Part shown: piece after piece, positions 42,308-51,080 of the stretch
Position numbering within the stretch: position 1 is the stretch's first letter
How the letters are laid out: every line of letters begins with the position of its first letter
From: Microbacterium sp. ProA8
GTDB lineage: Bacteria > Actinomycetota > Actinomycetes > Actinomycetales > Microbacteriaceae
Length of the DNA stretch: 64,000 nucleotides
NCBI RefSeq assembly: GCF_039905635.1
Contig: NZ_CP157000.1
Span: 4,092,001 to 4,156,000, forward strand
Reading direction: 5' to 3'
Program-made: the position numbers and the translations under genes
The notes under the pieces: generated by a model
Database searches by the model: none
The model's input: only the letters and a program-made list of their open reading frames with translations
What the model was told of the DNA's origin: nothing

Positions 42308-43047
42308 GCGACCCGATCCGCGTGCTGCTGGTCGACGACCACGCCGTGATGCGGGCGGGCTTCCGCATGATCCTCGAGTCGGCGGGCGACATCGCCGTCG
42401 TCGGCGAAGCCACGACCGGCGTCGAGGCGGTGGCTGCGGCATCCGCTCTGCATCCCGACGTGATCTGCATGGACGTGCAGATGCCCGACATGGACGGGTT
42501 GGAGGCCACCCGGCGCATCACGCGCGACGGAGCCGCCGACGCGGCCGTCGTCGTGGTGACGACGTTCGACCGCGACGACTACCTGTTCGACGCGCTGGCT
42601 GCGGGCGCGAGCGGCTTCCTGCTGAAGAACGCCGGCCCCGAAGAGCTCATCGCCGCCGTGCGCGTGGCCGCCGCGGGCGACGCACTGCTGGCCCCCGAGG
42701 TCACCCGTCGGGTGATCGCCCGCTTCGCGCAGTCCGAGATCGCCCAGCCGGCCGCAGCGTCCCTTCGACAGGCTCAGGGACCGGGCTTCGCCCCGGGATC
42801 GGGGGCTGCACACGGCGGGGCGCCATCGGTCGCTGAGCCTGTCGAAGCGCCCGTCGTCGAGCTCACGGAGCGCGAGCGAGAGGTGCTGCGGCTCGTGGCG
42901 CAGGCGATGAGCAATGCCGAGATCGCCCAGCGGCTCTACATCGGCGAGGCCACGGTCAAGACGCACGTGTCGAACGTGCTGCAGAAGCTGGGCGCCCGCG
43001 ACCGCGTCGCCGCCGTCGTCTACGCCCACCGCCACGGCCTCACCTGA
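42304..43047 (+). CDS. NarL/LuxR-type response regulator with a repeat-encoded linker
   Basis: A 247-residue response regulator. The receiver (VLLVDDHAVMRAGF, phospho-acceptor in CMDVQMPDMDG, VVVTTFDRDDY, FLLKNAGPEEL) is followed by a LuxR helix-turn-helix (LTEREREVLRLVAQAMSNAE, ATVKTHVSNVLQKLGARDR). It is about 30 residues longer than usual. The surplus, residues about 152-183 (including LRQAQGPGF and PSVAEPVEAP), is encoded by two inverted family B repeats. The GTG start overlaps the kinase stop. Confidence 0.93.
   Translation: MSDPIRVLLVDDHAVMRAGFRMILESAGDIAVVGEATTGVEAVAAASALHPDVICMDVQMPDMDGLEATRRITRDGAADAAVVVVTTFDRDDYLFDALAAGASGFLLKNAGPEELIAAVRVAAAGDALLAPEVTRRVIARFAQSEIAQPAAASLRQAQGPGFAPGSGAAHGGAPSVAEPVEAPVVELTEREREVLRLVAQAMSNAEIAQRLYIGEATVKTHVSNVLQKLGARDRVAAVVYAHRHGLT
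42759..42851. repeat. Inverted pair of family B elements inside the response regulator gene
   Basis: Copies: GTCCCTTCGACAGGCTCAGG at the start of 42759-42782 (inverted) and GGTCGCTGAGCCTGTCGAAG at the start of 42828-42851 (direct), separated by 45 bases. They could form a stem in the mRNA. The whole segment is in frame and has no stop. Confidence 0.88.
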
Positions 43048-43066
43048 CCCCGGAGGCTCGCGCAGC

Positions 43067-43180
43067 GCGTTTCGTCTCGCTTCGCTCGCTCAACGACCGG
43101 GGCGAGGAACGAGCGAGACGAAACCCCACGCCGCCAACCGGTCGTTGAGCGAGCGAGGAACGAGCGAGACGAAACGCCCC
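43067..43180. repeat. Family A repeat, inverted copies
   Basis: GCGTTTCGTCTCGCTTCGCT opens the left arm (43067-43100), and CGGTCGTTGAGCGAGCGAGG opens the right arm (43139-43177). A partial third piece GAGGAACGAGCGAGACGAAA lies between them. It follows the response regulator stop by 20 bases. Confidence 0.88.
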
Positions 43181-43198
43181 GAGCCCGGCGGAGAACCA

Positions 43199-43247
43199 CG
43201 GATGCCCCGGCCCGCGGCCCGCGAGGGGCGACGAGTCGGGGCATCCG
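43199..43247. terminator. Hairpin with GGATGCC/GGCATCC arms
   Basis: CGGATGCCCCG (43199-43209) pairs perfectly with CGGGGCATCCG (43237-43247). It lies between the converging response regulator and FMN reductase genes. Confidence 0.6.
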
Positions 43248-43297
43248 ATCGGCTGGAACGAACGTCGCGCTGCGCACGCAGCGAGACGCGGGGGGAA

Positions 43298-43867
43298 TCA
43301 GGCCGCGACGGGAACGGCGGCGTAGCGGTCGACGAGGGCGCCGAAGGCCTGGAGGTAGCCGACGAGGAACTCGGCGGTCTGGTCGTTGGTGACCTCGCCG
43401 TTGTCGGCGAAGAGGCCGGGCGTGCTCTGCACGTAGCCCTCGGGCTGGCCGAGCGTCGGCGCGTTGTAGTGGCTGAGGATCGCCTTCAGGTGCTGCTGCG
43501 CGGCGGCGGTCGCGATGCCGCCCTGCGAGGTGCCGATGACGGCGGTGGGCTTGCCGTTGAACGACATCTGACCGTACGGGCGGGCCGACCAGTCGAGGGC
43601 GTTCTTGAGAACGCCGGGGATCGAGCGGCTGTACTCGGGGGTGATGATGATGACGCCGTCGACGTCGTCGATGGCCTGCTTGAAGTCACGTGCGGCCTGC
43701 GGGAAGTCGGCGTCGTGGTCGGGCGAGTAGAACGGAAGGTCCTCGATCGGGATCTCCACGAGGGTCGTGCCCTCGGGTGCGAGACGCTCCAGCGCCTTCG
43801 CGAGGCGACGGTTGAGCGAGGTCGACGAGATGCTGCCGACGATGTAGCCGATGGTCCGGTCGGTCAT
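43298..43867 (-). CDS. NADPH-dependent FMN reductase family protein
   Basis: A 189-residue flavodoxin-like reductase: GSISSTSLNRRLAKAL (FMN phosphate loop), PEYSRSIPGVLKNALDW and GTSQGGIATAAAQQHL. Members reduce FMN, quinones or azo compounds with NADPH. GGAG precedes the ATG. It lies alone between the two-component genes and the ABC exporter, so its partner is unclear. Confidence 0.9.
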   Translation of the reverse strand: MTDRTIGYIVGSISSTSLNRRLAKALERLAPEGTTLVEIPIEDLPFYSPDHDADFPQAARDFKQAIDDVDGVIIITPEYSRSIPGVLKNALDWSARPYGQMSFNGKPTAVIGTSQGGIATAAAQQHLKAILSHYNAPTLGQPEGYVQSTPGLFADNGEVTNDQTAEFLVGYLQAFGALVDRYAAVPVAA

Positions 43868-44122
43868 TGCTGTACTCCTTCAAAACAAAGGCGTCCCCCG
43901 GTGGGGACCACCGTGGACGTTCCACCTCCATGCAAGCACATGAACCTGGCATCTATTCCGTCGCATGGAAGATGGCGTCCCTCACCGTCTCCTCCGCACG
44001 GCGGAGCGCGGCACGATCCCCCTCCGGGGGGAGGACGGCGGGCGCCGCGATCCGTAGCGTCGGTTTCGACGGGCTCGATCACCACGTCGGGCCTGGACCA
44101 CGAGAGCACGAGAGGAGACAGG
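43868..44122. other. Divergent intergenic region
   Basis: A 255-base gap between the FMN reductase (-) and the ABC ATPase (+). No gene was found. GAGAGGAGACAGG directly before 44123 is the ribosome site of the ATPase. No clear operator was recognised. Confidence 0.5.
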
Positions 44123-45007
44123 ATGCTGCAGCTTCGCGGTATCGGCAAGAGCTACGGGGGGCGGCGCGTGCTCGACGACGTGTCGTTCGACGTGCGGCCG
44201 GGCCGGCTCACCGGCTTCGTCGGCGGCAACGGCGCCGGCAAGACCACGACCATGCGGATCGTGCTGGGGGTGCTCGCCGGCGACGCGGGCACCGTGACGC
44301 TCGACGGCGCCGAGGTCACGGCATCCGACCGCCGCCGTTTCGGGTACATGCCCGAGGAGCGCGGCCTGTATCCGAAGATGAAGGTGCTCGAGCACATCGT
44401 CTACCTCGCGCGGCTGCACGGGTTCTCCAAGACGGATGCCGCCACCCGCGCCACGGCGCTCCTCGAGCAGCTGGGACTCGGCGAGCGCCTGAACGACAAC
44501 GTCGAGACGCTCTCGCTGGGCAACCAGCAGCGCGCGCAGATCGCCGCCGCGCTCGTGCACGACCCGCAGGTGCTGATCCTCGACGAGCCGTTCTCGGGCC
44601 TCGACCCGCTCGCGGTCGACGTCGTCGCCGGCGTGCTGCAGGAGCGCGCCGCGGCCGGAGCCGCGGTGCTGTTCTCGTCCCACCAGCTCGACGTCGTCGA
44701 GCGCCTGTGCGACGACCTCGTGATCATCGCGGGCGGCACCATCCGGGCTGCCGGAGCCCGCGACACGCTGCGCGCGCAGCACTCGACGCGGCGGTTCGAG
44801 CTCGTGTCGGCCGGCGACGCCGGGTGGCTGCGCGCCGAGGAGGGCGTCCAGGTGCTCGACTTCGACGGCGGCTACGCCGTGTTCGACGCCGACAGCGACG
44901 AGACCGCGCAGCGGGTGCTGCGCCGGGCCGTCGCACAAGGGGATGTGGCGAGCTTCGCGCCGCAGCATCCGTCCCTCGCCCAGATCTTCAAGGAGGTCAT
45001 CCAGTGA
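44123..45007 (+). CDS. ABC transporter ATP-binding protein (NatA-like)
   Basis: A 294-residue ATPase: Walker A GGNGAGKTTT, signature LSLGNQQRAQIAAAL, Walker B VLILDEPFSGLDP and switch SSHQLD. A DUF4162-like C-terminal extension (about 220-294) is seen, as in sodium and drug exporters of the NatA type. ATG at 44123 has a strong ribosome site. Its stop overlaps the GTG of the permease gene. Confidence 0.92.
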   Translation: MLQLRGIGKSYGGRRVLDDVSFDVRPGRLTGFVGGNGAGKTTTMRIVLGVLAGDAGTVTLDGAEVTASDRRRFGYMPEERGLYPKMKVLEHIVYLARLHGFSKTDAATRATALLEQLGLGERLNDNVETLSLGNQQRAQIAAALVHDPQVLILDEPFSGLDPLAVDVVAGVLQERAAAGAAVLFSSHQLDVVERLCDDLVIIAGGTIRAAGARDTLRAQHSTRRFELVSAGDAGWLRAEEGVQVLDFDGGYAVFDADSDETAQRVLRRAVAQGDVASFAPQHPSLAQIFKEVIQ

Positions 45008-46131
45008 GCACCCTCGACACCCGCACCCGCGGCGGCGCGGCACCCCGTTCGAGCAGCCTGAGCAGCGGCCAGGCGATCTGGCTCGTCGCCGAGCGCGAGA
45101 TCGGCTCGAAGCTGCGCAGCAAGGCGTTCGTGATCTCGACCGCGATCCTGTTCCTCGGCGCACTCGTGCTCGTGATCTGGGGAGGCTTCCAGGCCGCGAA
45201 CAACAGCGGCACGCCCGTCGCCGTGACCAGCGATGCGATCGAGTACGTCGAGGGCCTCGACGGACTCGATGTGACCGAGACGCCCGATCGCGCCGGCGCG
45301 AACACGCTCGTCGAGAGCGGCGACGTCGACGCGGCGATCGTCGGCGACACGTCGTCGCCGACGGGATTCACGGTGATCGCGGAGTCGTCCGCGCCGACGC
45401 AGCTGATGCTGCAGCTGGCGCAGCTGCCGCCCGTGGAGCTGCTGAGCCCCGAGGAGGGCAACGCCGCACTCGCCTACATCGCGGCCGTCGGCTTCGGCAT
45501 CGTGTTCCTGCTCGCGGCGTCGCTGTTCGGCGGCACCATCGCGCAGAGCGTCGTGGAAGAGAAGCAGACCCGCGTGGTCGAGCTGCTGATCTCGGCCATC
45601 CCGGTGCGTTCGCTGCTGGCCGGCAAGGTCATCGGCAACACCGTCCTCGCCATGGGCCAGATCCTGATCCTCGCCGCGATCGCGATCATCGGCCTCACCG
45701 TGACCGACCAGACCGCGCTGCTGCAGGGACTCGGGGCGCCGATCGCCTGGTTCGCGATCTTCTTCCTGTTCGGCTTCATCCTGCTCGCGTCGCTGTTCGC
45801 CGCCGCGGCCTCGATGGTGTCGCGCCAGGAGGACATCGGCTCCACCACCATGCCGCTGACGATGCTCGTGATGGCGCCGTACTTCCTCGTCATCTTCTTC
45901 AACGACAACCCGCTGGTGCTCGCGATCATGTCGTACGTGCCGTTCTCGGCGCCGGTGGGCATGCCGATGCGCATCTTCCTCGGCGATGCGCAGTGGTGGG
46001 AGCCGCTCCTGTCGATCGCGATCCTCATCGCCACGTGCGTCGCCGCGATCTTCGTCGCCGCGCGCATCTACGAGAACTCGCTGCTGCGCATGGGCGGCCG
46101 CGTGAAGCTCTCGGAGGCACTCGCCCGCTGA
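45004..46131 (+). CDS. ABC-2 transporter permease (NatB-like)
   Basis: A 375-residue permease. An N-terminal helix (FVISTAILFLGALVLVIWGG) is followed by a soluble outer domain (about 60-155) and five helices, with VVEEKQTRVVELLISAIPVR, the typical ABC-2 motif, before the second group. The topology matches NatB-type exporters. GTG start overlaps the ATPase stop. The gene ends before a strong hairpin. Confidence 0.92.
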   Translation: MSTLDTRTRGGAAPRSSSLSSGQAIWLVAEREIGSKLRSKAFVISTAILFLGALVLVIWGGFQAANNSGTPVAVTSDAIEYVEGLDGLDVTETPDRAGANTLVESGDVDAAIVGDTSSPTGFTVIAESSAPTQLMLQLAQLPPVELLSPEEGNAALAYIAAVGFGIVFLLAASLFGGTIAQSVVEEKQTRVVELLISAIPVRSLLAGKVIGNTVLAMGQILILAAIAIIGLTVTDQTALLQGLGAPIAWFAIFFLFGFILLASLFAAAASMVSRQEDIGSTTMPLTMLVMAPYFLVIFFNDNPLVLAIMSYVPFSAPVGMPMRIFLGDAQWWEPLLSIAILIATCVAAIFVAARIYENSLLRMGGRVKLSEALAR

Positions 46132-46153
46132 CGGCGGGTGCCAGCGCGAAGAA

Positions 46154-46195
46154 GGATGCCGCGGCCCAGCGCGCCTGCGCCGGGCCGCGGCATCC
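46154..46195. terminator. Strong bidirectional hairpin
   Basis: GGATGCCGCGGCCC (46154-46167) pairs perfectly with GGGCCGCGGCATCC (46182-46195). It lies between the converging permease and VOC genes. Confidence 0.8.
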
Positions 46196-46209
46196 GTCTC
46201 TCCGGTGCG

Positions 46210-46620
46210 TCAGCCGCCCATCATCTGCGGGGCCATCTGGCCGACCGAGATGACATTTCCCGCGGGGTCGCGGAACCACGCGATGTCGGGCCCTCCCTCG
46301 AAGCCGCGCGAGATGCCCTTCTCGTCGGTGCCGTAGTCGGGGTCGCTGTAGATCTTCGTGGCGACCCCGCGTGCGTTGAGGTCGTCGACGGCGGCGTCGA
46401 CGTCGTCGACGCTGAAGTTGAGGATCGTGAACACGGCCGGTTCATGGTCCTCTTTCGGATAGACGAAGACGTTGCCGCCGCCGGGAAGGGCGATCGTGAA
46501 GCCGCCGCCCATCTCTTCGTACACGGTCACGTCGAGCCCCAAGGTGTCGCGGTAGAACGCCGCCGCTTCGCCGATGTCGGGTACGGCGAAGCTCGAGAAC
46601 GGCCGATCGGGTGAGAACAT
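46210..46620 (-). CDS. VOC family protein
   Basis: A 136-residue glyoxalase-fold protein: FAVPDIGEAAAFYRDTLGLD, GGGNVFVYPKED and AWFRDPAGNVISVGQM. Probably a small binding or lyase-like protein of unknown substrate. ATG at 46620 has GGGAGG upstream. It is divergent from zwf. Confidence 0.85.
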   Translation of the reverse strand: MFSPDRPFSSFAVPDIGEAAAFYRDTLGLDVTVYEEMGGGFTIALPGGGNVFVYPKEDHEPAVFTILNFSVDDVDAAVDDLNARGVATKIYSDPDYGTDEKGISRGFEGGPDIAWFRDPAGNVISVGQMAPQMMGG

Positions 46621-46758
46621 GACAGCCTCCCAGTGTGTATCCCCACGCCCACGATCCTCCTGCGTGCCCTGCCTGTCCAGGGCATCGGCGGTCGGCCATC
46701 GGGGCAGCCCTCGCGCAAGCCCCTGCCGGATCCGGTGGCGGATGAATAGGTTGAGCCC

Positions 46759-48126
46759 ATGGCCAACGAGACCACGCTTGTCATCCTCGGCGCCTCCGGC
46801 GACCTGACCTCGCGACTGCTGCTGCCCGCGCTCGGACAGCTGCTCACGATGGAGCCGCATCGCCGCGTGCGGCTGCGCGGTGCCGGCATCGACGACTGGG
46901 ATGACGAGCGATGGCGCGACACCGTGCGCACCTCGTTCGCAGCGGGAGGCTTCGAGCAGGCCTTCGCCGCCGTCGCCGAGACGACCTACCAGCGTGCCGA
47001 CATCACCGACCCGGGCGACCTCCAGCGGCTGATCGCCGACCCGGGAGGGCGCGTCGCCCTCTACTTCGCCGTGCCTCCGGCCGTGGCCGCCGCCGCATGC
47101 GAGGCGCTCGCGGACGTCACGATCCCCGAGGGGACGGTGCTCGCGCTCGAGAAGCCCTTCGGCGTCGATGAAGAGTCGGCCCGTCGGCTCAACGCGACGG
47201 TGACCGGCCTGGTGCCCGAAGAGCAGATCTTCCGCATCGACCACTTCCTCGGCCGGTCGACGACGCTCAACCTGCTGGGCGTGCGGTTCACGAACCGCAT
47301 GTTCGCACCGGTGTGGTCGGCGCAGCACATCGAGTCGGTGGTGATCCGCTACGACGAGATGCTCGGACTCGAAGGGCGCGCCGGCTACTACGACAAGGCA
47401 GGCGCGCTCGCCGACATGATCCAGAGCCACCTGCTGCAGGTCATGGCGATGCTGGCGATGGAGCCGCCCGCCACGATCCACGAGCGCGACTTCCGCGACG
47501 CCACCGCGGCCGTGCTGCGGGCGACCCACGTGTGGCAGGACGACCCGGCGACCGCGTCGCGCCGCGCCCGGTACACCGCCGGCGCCGTGGGCGAGCGGCG
47601 ACTGCCGTCGTACGTCGACGAGCCGGGCGTCGACCCGTCACGCAAGACCGAGACGCTGGCGGAGGTGACCTGCGAGGTCCGCAACGACCGCTGGCGCGGC
47701 GTGCCGTTCACCCTGCGCTCGGGCAAGGCGCTCGCCGGCAAGAACGGAGAGGTCGTCGTGACGTTCCGGCCGGTCAACCACGTCCCCGACGGACTCACGG
47801 GGGCCGCGCCGGGCGCGGTGCTGCGGTTCTCGCTCGGACCGGACCGCATGGACCTCGAGCTCAACGTCAACGGGGGCGACGATCCGTTCGAGCTCGAGCG
47901 GGCGACGCTCGAGGCCGACCTCGGGGCGGGCGCGCTCAAGGCCTACGGCGAGGTGCTGTCGGGCATCCTCGACGCCGACGCGATGCTCGCGGTGCGCGGC
48001 GACGCGGCCGAGCAGTCGTGGCGGATCGTCGACCCGGTGCTCGCGGCCTGGCGGGCGGGGGACGTCCCGCTCGACGAATACCCGGCCGGCTCGCTCGGGC
48101 CCGAGCACTGGCAGCGGCTCCCCTGA
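46759..48126 (+). CDS. zwf: Glucose-6-phosphate dehydrogenase family protein
   Basis: A 455-residue G6PDH. NADP motif VILGASGDLTSRLLLPAL, LEKPFG, the substrate loop RIDHFLGRSTTLNLLGVRFT, and GYYDKAGALADMIQSHLLQV with the catalytic His all appear. The canonical RIDHYLGK lysine, which contacts the sugar phosphate, is Arg here. The protein is shorter than the usual 500 residues, and no pgl, tal or opcA genes are next to it, so it may be a second, divergent copy. The ATG lies 6 bases after TAGGTT (46747-46752). Confidence 0.85.
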   Translation: MANETTLVILGASGDLTSRLLLPALGQLLTMEPHRRVRLRGAGIDDWDDERWRDTVRTSFAAGGFEQAFAAVAETTYQRADITDPGDLQRLIADPGGRVALYFAVPPAVAAAACEALADVTIPEGTVLALEKPFGVDEESARRLNATVTGLVPEEQIFRIDHFLGRSTTLNLLGVRFTNRMFAPVWSAQHIESVVIRYDEMLGLEGRAGYYDKAGALADMIQSHLLQVMAMLAMEPPATIHERDFRDATAAVLRATHVWQDDPATASRRARYTAGAVGERRLPSYVDEPGVDPSRKTETLAEVTCEVRNDRWRGVPFTLRSGKALAGKNGEVVVTFRPVNHVPDGLTGAAPGAVLRFSLGPDRMDLELNVNGGDDPFELERATLEADLGAGALKAYGEVLSGILDADAMLAVRGDAAEQSWRIVDPVLAAWRAGDVPLDEYPAGSLGPEHWQRLP

Positions 48127-48165
48127 GCCGGGAGGCGGCGGAGTCCGTCGACGCGGGGTGAGGGA

Positions 48166-48633
48166 TCAGCGCTCGACGAGGATCCCGTCGGCGTCGGCCC
48201 ACACGTGCCGGCCGGGAACGAACGCGACGCCCGCGATCGTCACCGGCACGTCGACCTCGCCGATGCCGGCCTTCGCGCTCTTGCGCGGGTTGGAGCCGAG
48301 CGCCTTGAGGCCGATCGACAGTTCGGCGATCGCCGTGCGGTCGCGGATGGCGCCGAAGACGATGATCCCCGCCCAGCCGTTCTCGACCGCCGAGGCCGCG
48401 ATGAGGTCGCCCACCAGCGCGGACTCGAGCGACCCGCCGCCGTCGATCACGAGCACCGCGCCGTCGCCCGGGGTCGCCAGCACCTCCTTGACGAGGGCGT
48501 TGTCGCGGTGACACCGGACCGTCCGCACCGGGCCGTCGAAGGCGACACGGCCGCCGAGGTCGTGCAGCTGCAGGGCGAGCGAGTCCAGCTCGTCGCCGCG
48601 TTCGTCGTAGAGGTCTGCCGTCGCGATGCTCAC
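48166..48633 (-). CDS. rraA: RraA family protein (ribonuclease E activity regulator-like)
   Basis: A 155-residue RraA-fold protein: TADLYDERGD, AVLVIDGGGSLESALVGDLI, VFGAIRDRTAI and PGRHVWADADGILV. The residues for HMG/CHA aldolase activity (GDLIAA, RD) are present, so it may be an aldolase or oxaloacetate decarboxylase as well as an RNase E inhibitor. It is about 80 residues shorter than the GalC-like protein at 6557-7270. GTG start 6 bases after TAGCCT (minus strand, 48645-48640). Confidence 0.88.
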   Translation of the reverse strand: MSIATADLYDERGDELDSLALQLHDLGGRVAFDGPVRTVRCHRDNALVKEVLATPGDGAVLVIDGGGSLESALVGDLIAASAVENGWAGIIVFGAIRDRTAIAELSIGLKALGSNPRKSAKAGIGEVDVPVTIAGVAFVPGRHVWADADGILVER

Positions 48634-48805
48634 CGGCCCAGGCTATGCGGGCGGCCGTCGGCCGTGGCATCCGTCCCGCCGTGAAGTTCTCGCGCCTTTC
48701 CGCCGCCGCCAAGATCGTCGACTTGCCTCAGATGCGCGCGACGCGCCGTGCGCGCTGCACATGTGAGGCACGTCAACCCAGAGGACTGATGGGGAGGCGG
48801 GCGGG

Positions 48806-49342
48806 TCAGCGAGGGGCGGGAGGGTTCTCGTCGGGGTGCAGGGTGCTGAAGAACGAGTAGGTGTCGCCGTCCGGGTCGGGGCCGCGCTCCTTGAACTCGT
48901 TGACCAGCTCGTACAGACGCTGCCGGAACTCGGCCAGATGCTCGGGCGTGAGCTTCAGGCCCATCCACGTGCTGTCGAGGTCTTCGGGCGCGACGCCCTG
49001 GATCTGCTGCAGGAACGTCTCGATGAGGATCGGCGAGCCTTCGGGCATGGAGGTGCGCCACGACAGTCCGGTCGCCCGGTACGGCACTTCGCGCGCACCC
49101 TGCGCTCCGGAGCGCTCCGTCTCGGCCGCGAGGTAGCCGGTCTGCACGAGCGTGCGCACGTGATGCAGCATCGTGCCCGGATTCACGCCGAGCAGCTCGG
49201 CCAGCTCTTTGTTGGTGCGGGACTCGAACGCGCAGAGCCGCAGCACGCGCAGCCGCAGCGGCGAGCTCAGCGCACGCATCCGCGCCTCGGCCTCGGGATC
49301 CCCGTGCCGCAGCTCGATCCGCTCTTCCCCGGCATCCCCCAT
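48806..49342 (-). CDS. ArsR-like winged-helix regulator
   Basis: A 178-residue regulator with an N-terminal ArsR-type winged helix (ALSSPLRLRVLRLCAFESRT, LGVNPGTMLHHVRTLVQTGY) and a helical C-terminal domain. The ATG at 49342 lies 6 bases after TAGGGT (49354-49349), and TTGAGA (49377-49372) is spaced 17 bases from it, a good promoter. Two operator-like palindromes overlap this promoter and the start of the divergent MFS gene, so it probably represses both. No metal-binding Cys cluster is seen. Confidence 0.85.
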   Translation of the reverse strand: MGDAGEERIELRHGDPEAEARMRALSSPLRLRVLRLCAFESRTNKELAELLGVNPGTMLHHVRTLVQTGYLAAETERSGAQGAREVPYRATGLSWRTSMPEGSPILIETFLQQIQGVAPEDLDSTWMGLKLTPEHLAEFRQRLYELVNEFKERGPDPDGDTYSFFSTLHPDENPPAPR

Positions 49343-49359
49343 GGCGCCACCCTACGCCA

Positions 49360-49412
49360 CTGATTGACAGATCTCAATCGGTGGCGCACACTGATTGACA
49401 TGTCCCAATCAG
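49360..49412. promoter_or_regulatory. Twin operators of the ArsR-like regulator
   Basis: CTGATTGACAGATCTCAATC and CTGATTGACATGTCCCAATC begin at 49360 and 49391, exactly 31 bases apart, about three helical turns. Each is a GATTG/CAATC inverted repeat. The first covers the -35 of the regulator; the second covers the ATG of the MFS gene. TTGACA is present in both and could be a -35 for the plus strand. Confidence 0.7.
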
Positions 49413-50911
49413 ACGAGCTTCGCGAGGCCGACGCCGGCACCGCGGAGCTCTCCCCCGACTCGCTCGCCGAAGCGCGTGCCGAGGCGTCGACCCTCACGTC
49501 ACGGGCCGGTGCCGACGAGGCGGTGGAGGCGGATCAGGATGCCGCAGCCCGGCCCGCGACGACGACCACCGGCGCGACGGCGCCCGCCACGGCCGGTAAG
49601 GGCTCGGCAGGCAAGGGCTCGCTGTGGCGCGACGCCAACTTCCTGACGCTGTGGAGCGGCCAGGCGCTCAGTCAGTTCGGCGCGCAGATCACCGAGCTCG
49701 CGATCCCGGTACTGGCCGTGCTGATGCTGAACGCGACCGAATGGGAGGTCGGCGTGCTCAACGCGGCGCAGGTCGCCGCCTTCCTCGTCGTCGGCCTTCC
49801 CGCCGGCGCCTGGATCGATCGCATGCGCAAGCGCCACGTCATGATCGCCGCCGACGGCGTCAGAGCCCTCGCACTGGGCGCCCTCCCCGTACTCGCACTG
49901 TTCGGCGCGCTGGAGATCTGGCACATGATCGTCGTGGCCCTCATCATGGGCGTCGCGACCGTGTTCTTCGACGTGTCGAATCAGAGCATCATCCCGTCGC
50001 TGGTGCGGACCGACCAGATCGCCGAGGCCAACGGCAAGCTGCAGTCGACCGAGCAGCTGGCGGGCCTCGCGGGCCCGGCGGTCGGCGGGTGGCTGGTCGG
50101 GGTGCTCGCCGCTCCCCTGGCGATCTTCATCACCGTCGGCACGTACCTCGCCTCGTTCGTGGCGCTGCTGTTCACCCGCGACCACGAGCGGCTGCGCCCA
50201 CCCGAAGACCGCAAGCCGCTCGTGCACGAGATCGGCGAGGGGCTGCGCTGGGTGTTCGGCAACCCGCTGCTGCGCCGCATCGTCGGCACGACCGGTGTCG
50301 CGAACTTCTTCGGAACGATGGCGACGACGCTGCTGCCGATCTTCGCGCTGCGCGAGCTCGGCCTGACACCCCAGATGCTCGGCATCGTGTTCTCGCTGTC
50401 GGCGGTCGGCGGGCTGCTCGGTGCGATCGCGACCCCGCGGATCGTGAAGCGGCTCGGCGAGGCGCGGGCCATCCCGGTCAGCGCCATCGCGTTCTCGATC
50501 GCCCCGTTCTTCCTGCCCGCGATCTCGCTCGTGCCGGCGTTGGCGTTCCCCCTGCTGGTGGTGCAGTTCTTCGTGATGAGCTTCACGATCCTGCTCTACA
50601 ACATCACGCAGGTGACCTTCCGCCAGCGCATCACCCCGCCGCGGCTCCTCGGCCGCATGAACGCCTCGATCCGGTTCGTCGTCTGGGGTGTCATGCCCAT
50701 CGGCGCACTCCTGGCCGGTGCCCTCGGCACCTGGATCGGCACCGTCCCCACTCTCTGGATCGCGGCGAGCGGCGAGCTGCTGGCGTGCCTCTTCGTCGTG
50801 ACCGGGCCGTTCTGGAGCATGCGCGAGCTGCCCGACGCCCACGAGGACCACGCGACCGGCGGGCCCGCCACGGCCGATGCCGAGGGCGGGGACACCGAGC
50901 CGCGTCGCTGA
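49400..50911 (+). CDS. MFS efflux transporter
   Basis: A 503-residue major-facilitator protein with an unusually long, Ala/Thr/Glu-rich cytoplasmic N-terminus (about 75 residues) before the first helix (LWSGQALSQFGAQITELAIP). WIDRMRKRHVMIAADGVRAL is the loop 2-3 motif and IPSLVRTDQIAEANGKLQST is typical of the macrolide/enterobactin exporter group. It is divergent from the ArsR-like regulator, with a shared operator. ATG at 49400 lies inside the second operator. Substrate unknown. Confidence 0.9.
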   Translation: MSQSDELREADAGTAELSPDSLAEARAEASTLTSRAGADEAVEADQDAAARPATTTTGATAPATAGKGSAGKGSLWRDANFLTLWSGQALSQFGAQITELAIPVLAVLMLNATEWEVGVLNAAQVAAFLVVGLPAGAWIDRMRKRHVMIAADGVRALALGALPVLALFGALEIWHMIVVALIMGVATVFFDVSNQSIIPSLVRTDQIAEANGKLQSTEQLAGLAGPAVGGWLVGVLAAPLAIFITVGTYLASFVALLFTRDHERLRPPEDRKPLVHEIGEGLRWVFGNPLLRRIVGTTGVANFFGTMATTLLPIFALRELGLTPQMLGIVFSLSAVGGLLGAIATPRIVKRLGEARAIPVSAIAFSIAPFFLPAISLVPALAFPLLVVQFFVMSFTILLYNITQVTFRQRITPPRLLGRMNASIRFVVWGVMPIGALLAGALGTWIGTVPTLWIAASGELLACLFVVTGPFWSMRELPDAHEDHATGGPATADAEGGDTEPRR

Positions 50912-50924
50912 GCGCGGAAGATCT

Positions 50925-50969
50925 GCGGATGCCTCGGCCCGCCGTGCAGGGTCGGGCCGGGGCGTCCGC
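50925..50969. terminator. Hairpin terminator after the MFS gene
   Basis: GCGGATGCCTCGGCCCG (50925-50941) pairs at 15 of 17 positions with CGGGCCGGGGCGTCCGC (50953-50969), 13 bases after the stop. Confidence 0.65.
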
Positions 50970-51080
50970 ATTCGGCCGACGACTTCCCGCTCGTGCGCAC
51001 CGGCGCCGCGCCCGGTACCTCACGGCCCGGATTCCGGCAAGACGGTGCTGACGGGTGCCCGGGCGTGCTTAGGTTGCTCC

